6,151 nt of DNA from Actinomycetes bacterium (GTDB lineage: Bacteria; Actinomycetota; Acidimicrobiia; UBA5794). Numbering within the stretch: position 1 is the stretch's first letter; the number at the start of each line of letters is the position of its first letter. Below are positions 5,604 through 6,151 of this stretch, piece after piece. The notes under the pieces are model-generated. The model had not been told where the DNA came from and searched no databases. It worked only from the letters and a program-made list of their open reading frames with translations. Location of the stretch: NCBI GenBank assembly GCA_030598305.1, contig JAUVQC010000085.1, forward strand, positions 1 to 6,151, in the 5' to 3' direction. The position numbers and the translations under genes were made by a program.

Positions 5604-5628
5604 GACAGTAGAGGGTAGGCGGACTGTC
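5604..5628 (-). promoter_or_regulatory. Inverted repeat GACAGT-N13-ACTGTC upstream of the M13 gene, possible operator
   Basis: Two perfect six-base half-sites (5604-5609 and 5623-5628) have centres 19 bases apart, about two helical turns, as expected for a dimeric repressor site. On the - strand the right half overlaps TCGACA (5630-5625), five of six matches to TTGACA, and the left half overlaps TACTGT (5610-5605, TAnnnT). Their spacing of 14 bases is short for a promoter. The site lies 28 bases before the GTG. A six-base repeat of this kind can arise by chance. Confidence 0.3.
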
Positions 5629-5656
5629 GAACGCGAGCACTGCGACCCCGGTGCTG

Positions 5657-6151
5657 CTACCAGGCGCCTCCTCCACCGCCACCACCACCGCCACCACCAC
5701 CACCGGAGAAGCCACCACCGCCACCGCTCGATGATGGTGGCGTGAACGCACCAGTGAGCGCCGACTCGATCCCGGCGAAGGCATTCTCGGTGTGACCACC
5801 CGTATATCCGTAGTGGCCGAACCAGTAGATGGAGGATTGCTGTTCGAGGTCGGGCGGCGCATGGAGGCGCGCCTGCTCGAGCACTTCCTCTGCGACCCCA
5901 AAAGTGATCGCATAGATGAGGAAGCGGTCCCACAATGCGAGGGATATCGAGGGTGCTTCATCAAGACGGGAGAAGTCGGCGAGATATCGTCTGAACGCCG
6001 ACCAACGCGCAGCTTCAAGAGCACCTTCCTTCGTTCGCTTCACGCGCACCCGCCGGAAGCTGACGATGATGATCAGGATGATGGCGCCAATCAGCATGCC
6101 AACTGCGATGAGGATCGCCATTCCTGTCCCGCCGGGCCGCCCGCCGAGGAG
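5657..6151 (-). CDS. DUF2207-type membrane protein, C-terminal part (5' end outside window)
   Basis: The frame is open to the window edge. The 164 visible codons match the C-terminal region of predicted membrane proteins of the DUF2207 (YciQ-like) family, usually around 600 residues. Counting from the in-frame Met at 6121, these are a transmembrane helix (2-21), a basic stretch RRVRVKRTKEG, and the hallmark WSAFRRYLADFSRLDEAP (40-57) then LALWDRFLIYAITFGVAEEVL (61-81). A Ser/Gly linker leads to a tail of thirteen glycines followed by AW (140-154), common in this family. The Met at 6121 is probably internal: it begins the last membrane helix and has an open frame upstream coding for a Gly-rich linker. 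The N-terminal DUF2207 domain would lie beyond the right edge. The function of this family is unknown to me; the cytosolic end likely mediates contacts. It is the first gene of a - strand run with the M13 peptidase gene 81 bases downstream. Confidence 0.85.
   Translation of the reverse strand, partial: LLGGRPGGTGMAILIAVGMLIGAIILIIIVSFRRVRVKRTKEGALEAARWSAFRRYLADFSRLDEAPSISLALWDRFLIYAITFGVAEEVLEQARLHAPPDLEQQSSIYWFGHYGYTGGHTENAFAGIESALTGAFTPPSSSGGGGGFSGGGGGGGGGGGGGAW
5666..5704 (-). repeat. In-frame GGN triplet repeat coding for polyglycine
   Basis: Thirteen consecutive glycine codons (CCN in the + strand: mostly ACC and GCC triplets) sit just before the terminal AW codons of the DUF2207-type gene. 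A second short run of five glycine codons lies about 5720-5734. Such triplet runs can change length by slippage without shifting the frame. Confidence 0.7.

Noticed and set aside
5666..5735. CCACCG-rich stretch as a tandem repeat array or CRISPR-like element
   Set aside because: It is simply the codons of the glycine-rich tail of the DUF2207-type protein. There are no spacers or repeat units of CRISPR type.

Overview
The window suggests a moderately to highly GC-rich actinomycete-type genome. The clues are an F420-dependent nitroreductase/quinone reductase-family gene (coenzyme F420 use is typical of Actinomycetota), apparently leaderless genes, and the GC-rich codon choice. No gene here fixes the lineage more finely. 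Everything looks like ordinary chromosome: there is no tRNA, rRNA, IS element, integrase, CRISPR array or phage gene.

Left half, all + strand. Bases 1-282 hold the C-terminal end of a small HExxH zinc-protein gene, resembling the SprT-like/actinobacterial metallohydrolase type, whose 5' end lies outside the window. At 327-1088 is a family-2 glycosyltransferase of the DPM1/DPG-synthase type. It overlaps by 17 bases a hexapeptide-repeat (LbH) O-acyltransferase gene at 1072-1836. The pair probably builds and decorates a cell-surface or lipid-linked glycan. At 2018-2542 is an unrecognised four-helix membrane protein that appears to be an internal duplication of one TM-loop-TM unit. A strong UUCG-capped hairpin (2564-2589) follows it. 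At 2651-3088 is a thioredoxin-fold protein (CRIC active site) fused to a C-terminal two-helix membrane anchor.

Right half, all - strand. Reading leftwards from the right edge there are three genes. The first is the C-terminal third of a DUF2207-type membrane protein with a polyglycine-AW tail (5657-6151, cut by the window end). The second is a complete soluble M13 (neprilysin/PepO-like) zinc endopeptidase (3608-5575). The third is a deazaflavin (F420)-dependent nitroreductase/quinone reductase-family protein (3144-3578). The two strands converge at 3089-3143, which contains two hairpins that could end transcription from both sides.

The most interesting signals are: (1) three genes lacking a Shine-Dalgarno site each have a TAnnnT -10-like hexamer 6-7 bases before the ATG, as expected for leaderless transcripts; (2) the 88-residue internal repeat in the four-helix protein; (3) the thioredoxin-membrane anchor fusion; (4) an inverted repeat in front of the M13 gene. 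I see no convincing evidence of an undescribed multi-gene system. The genes look like unrelated short transcription units.
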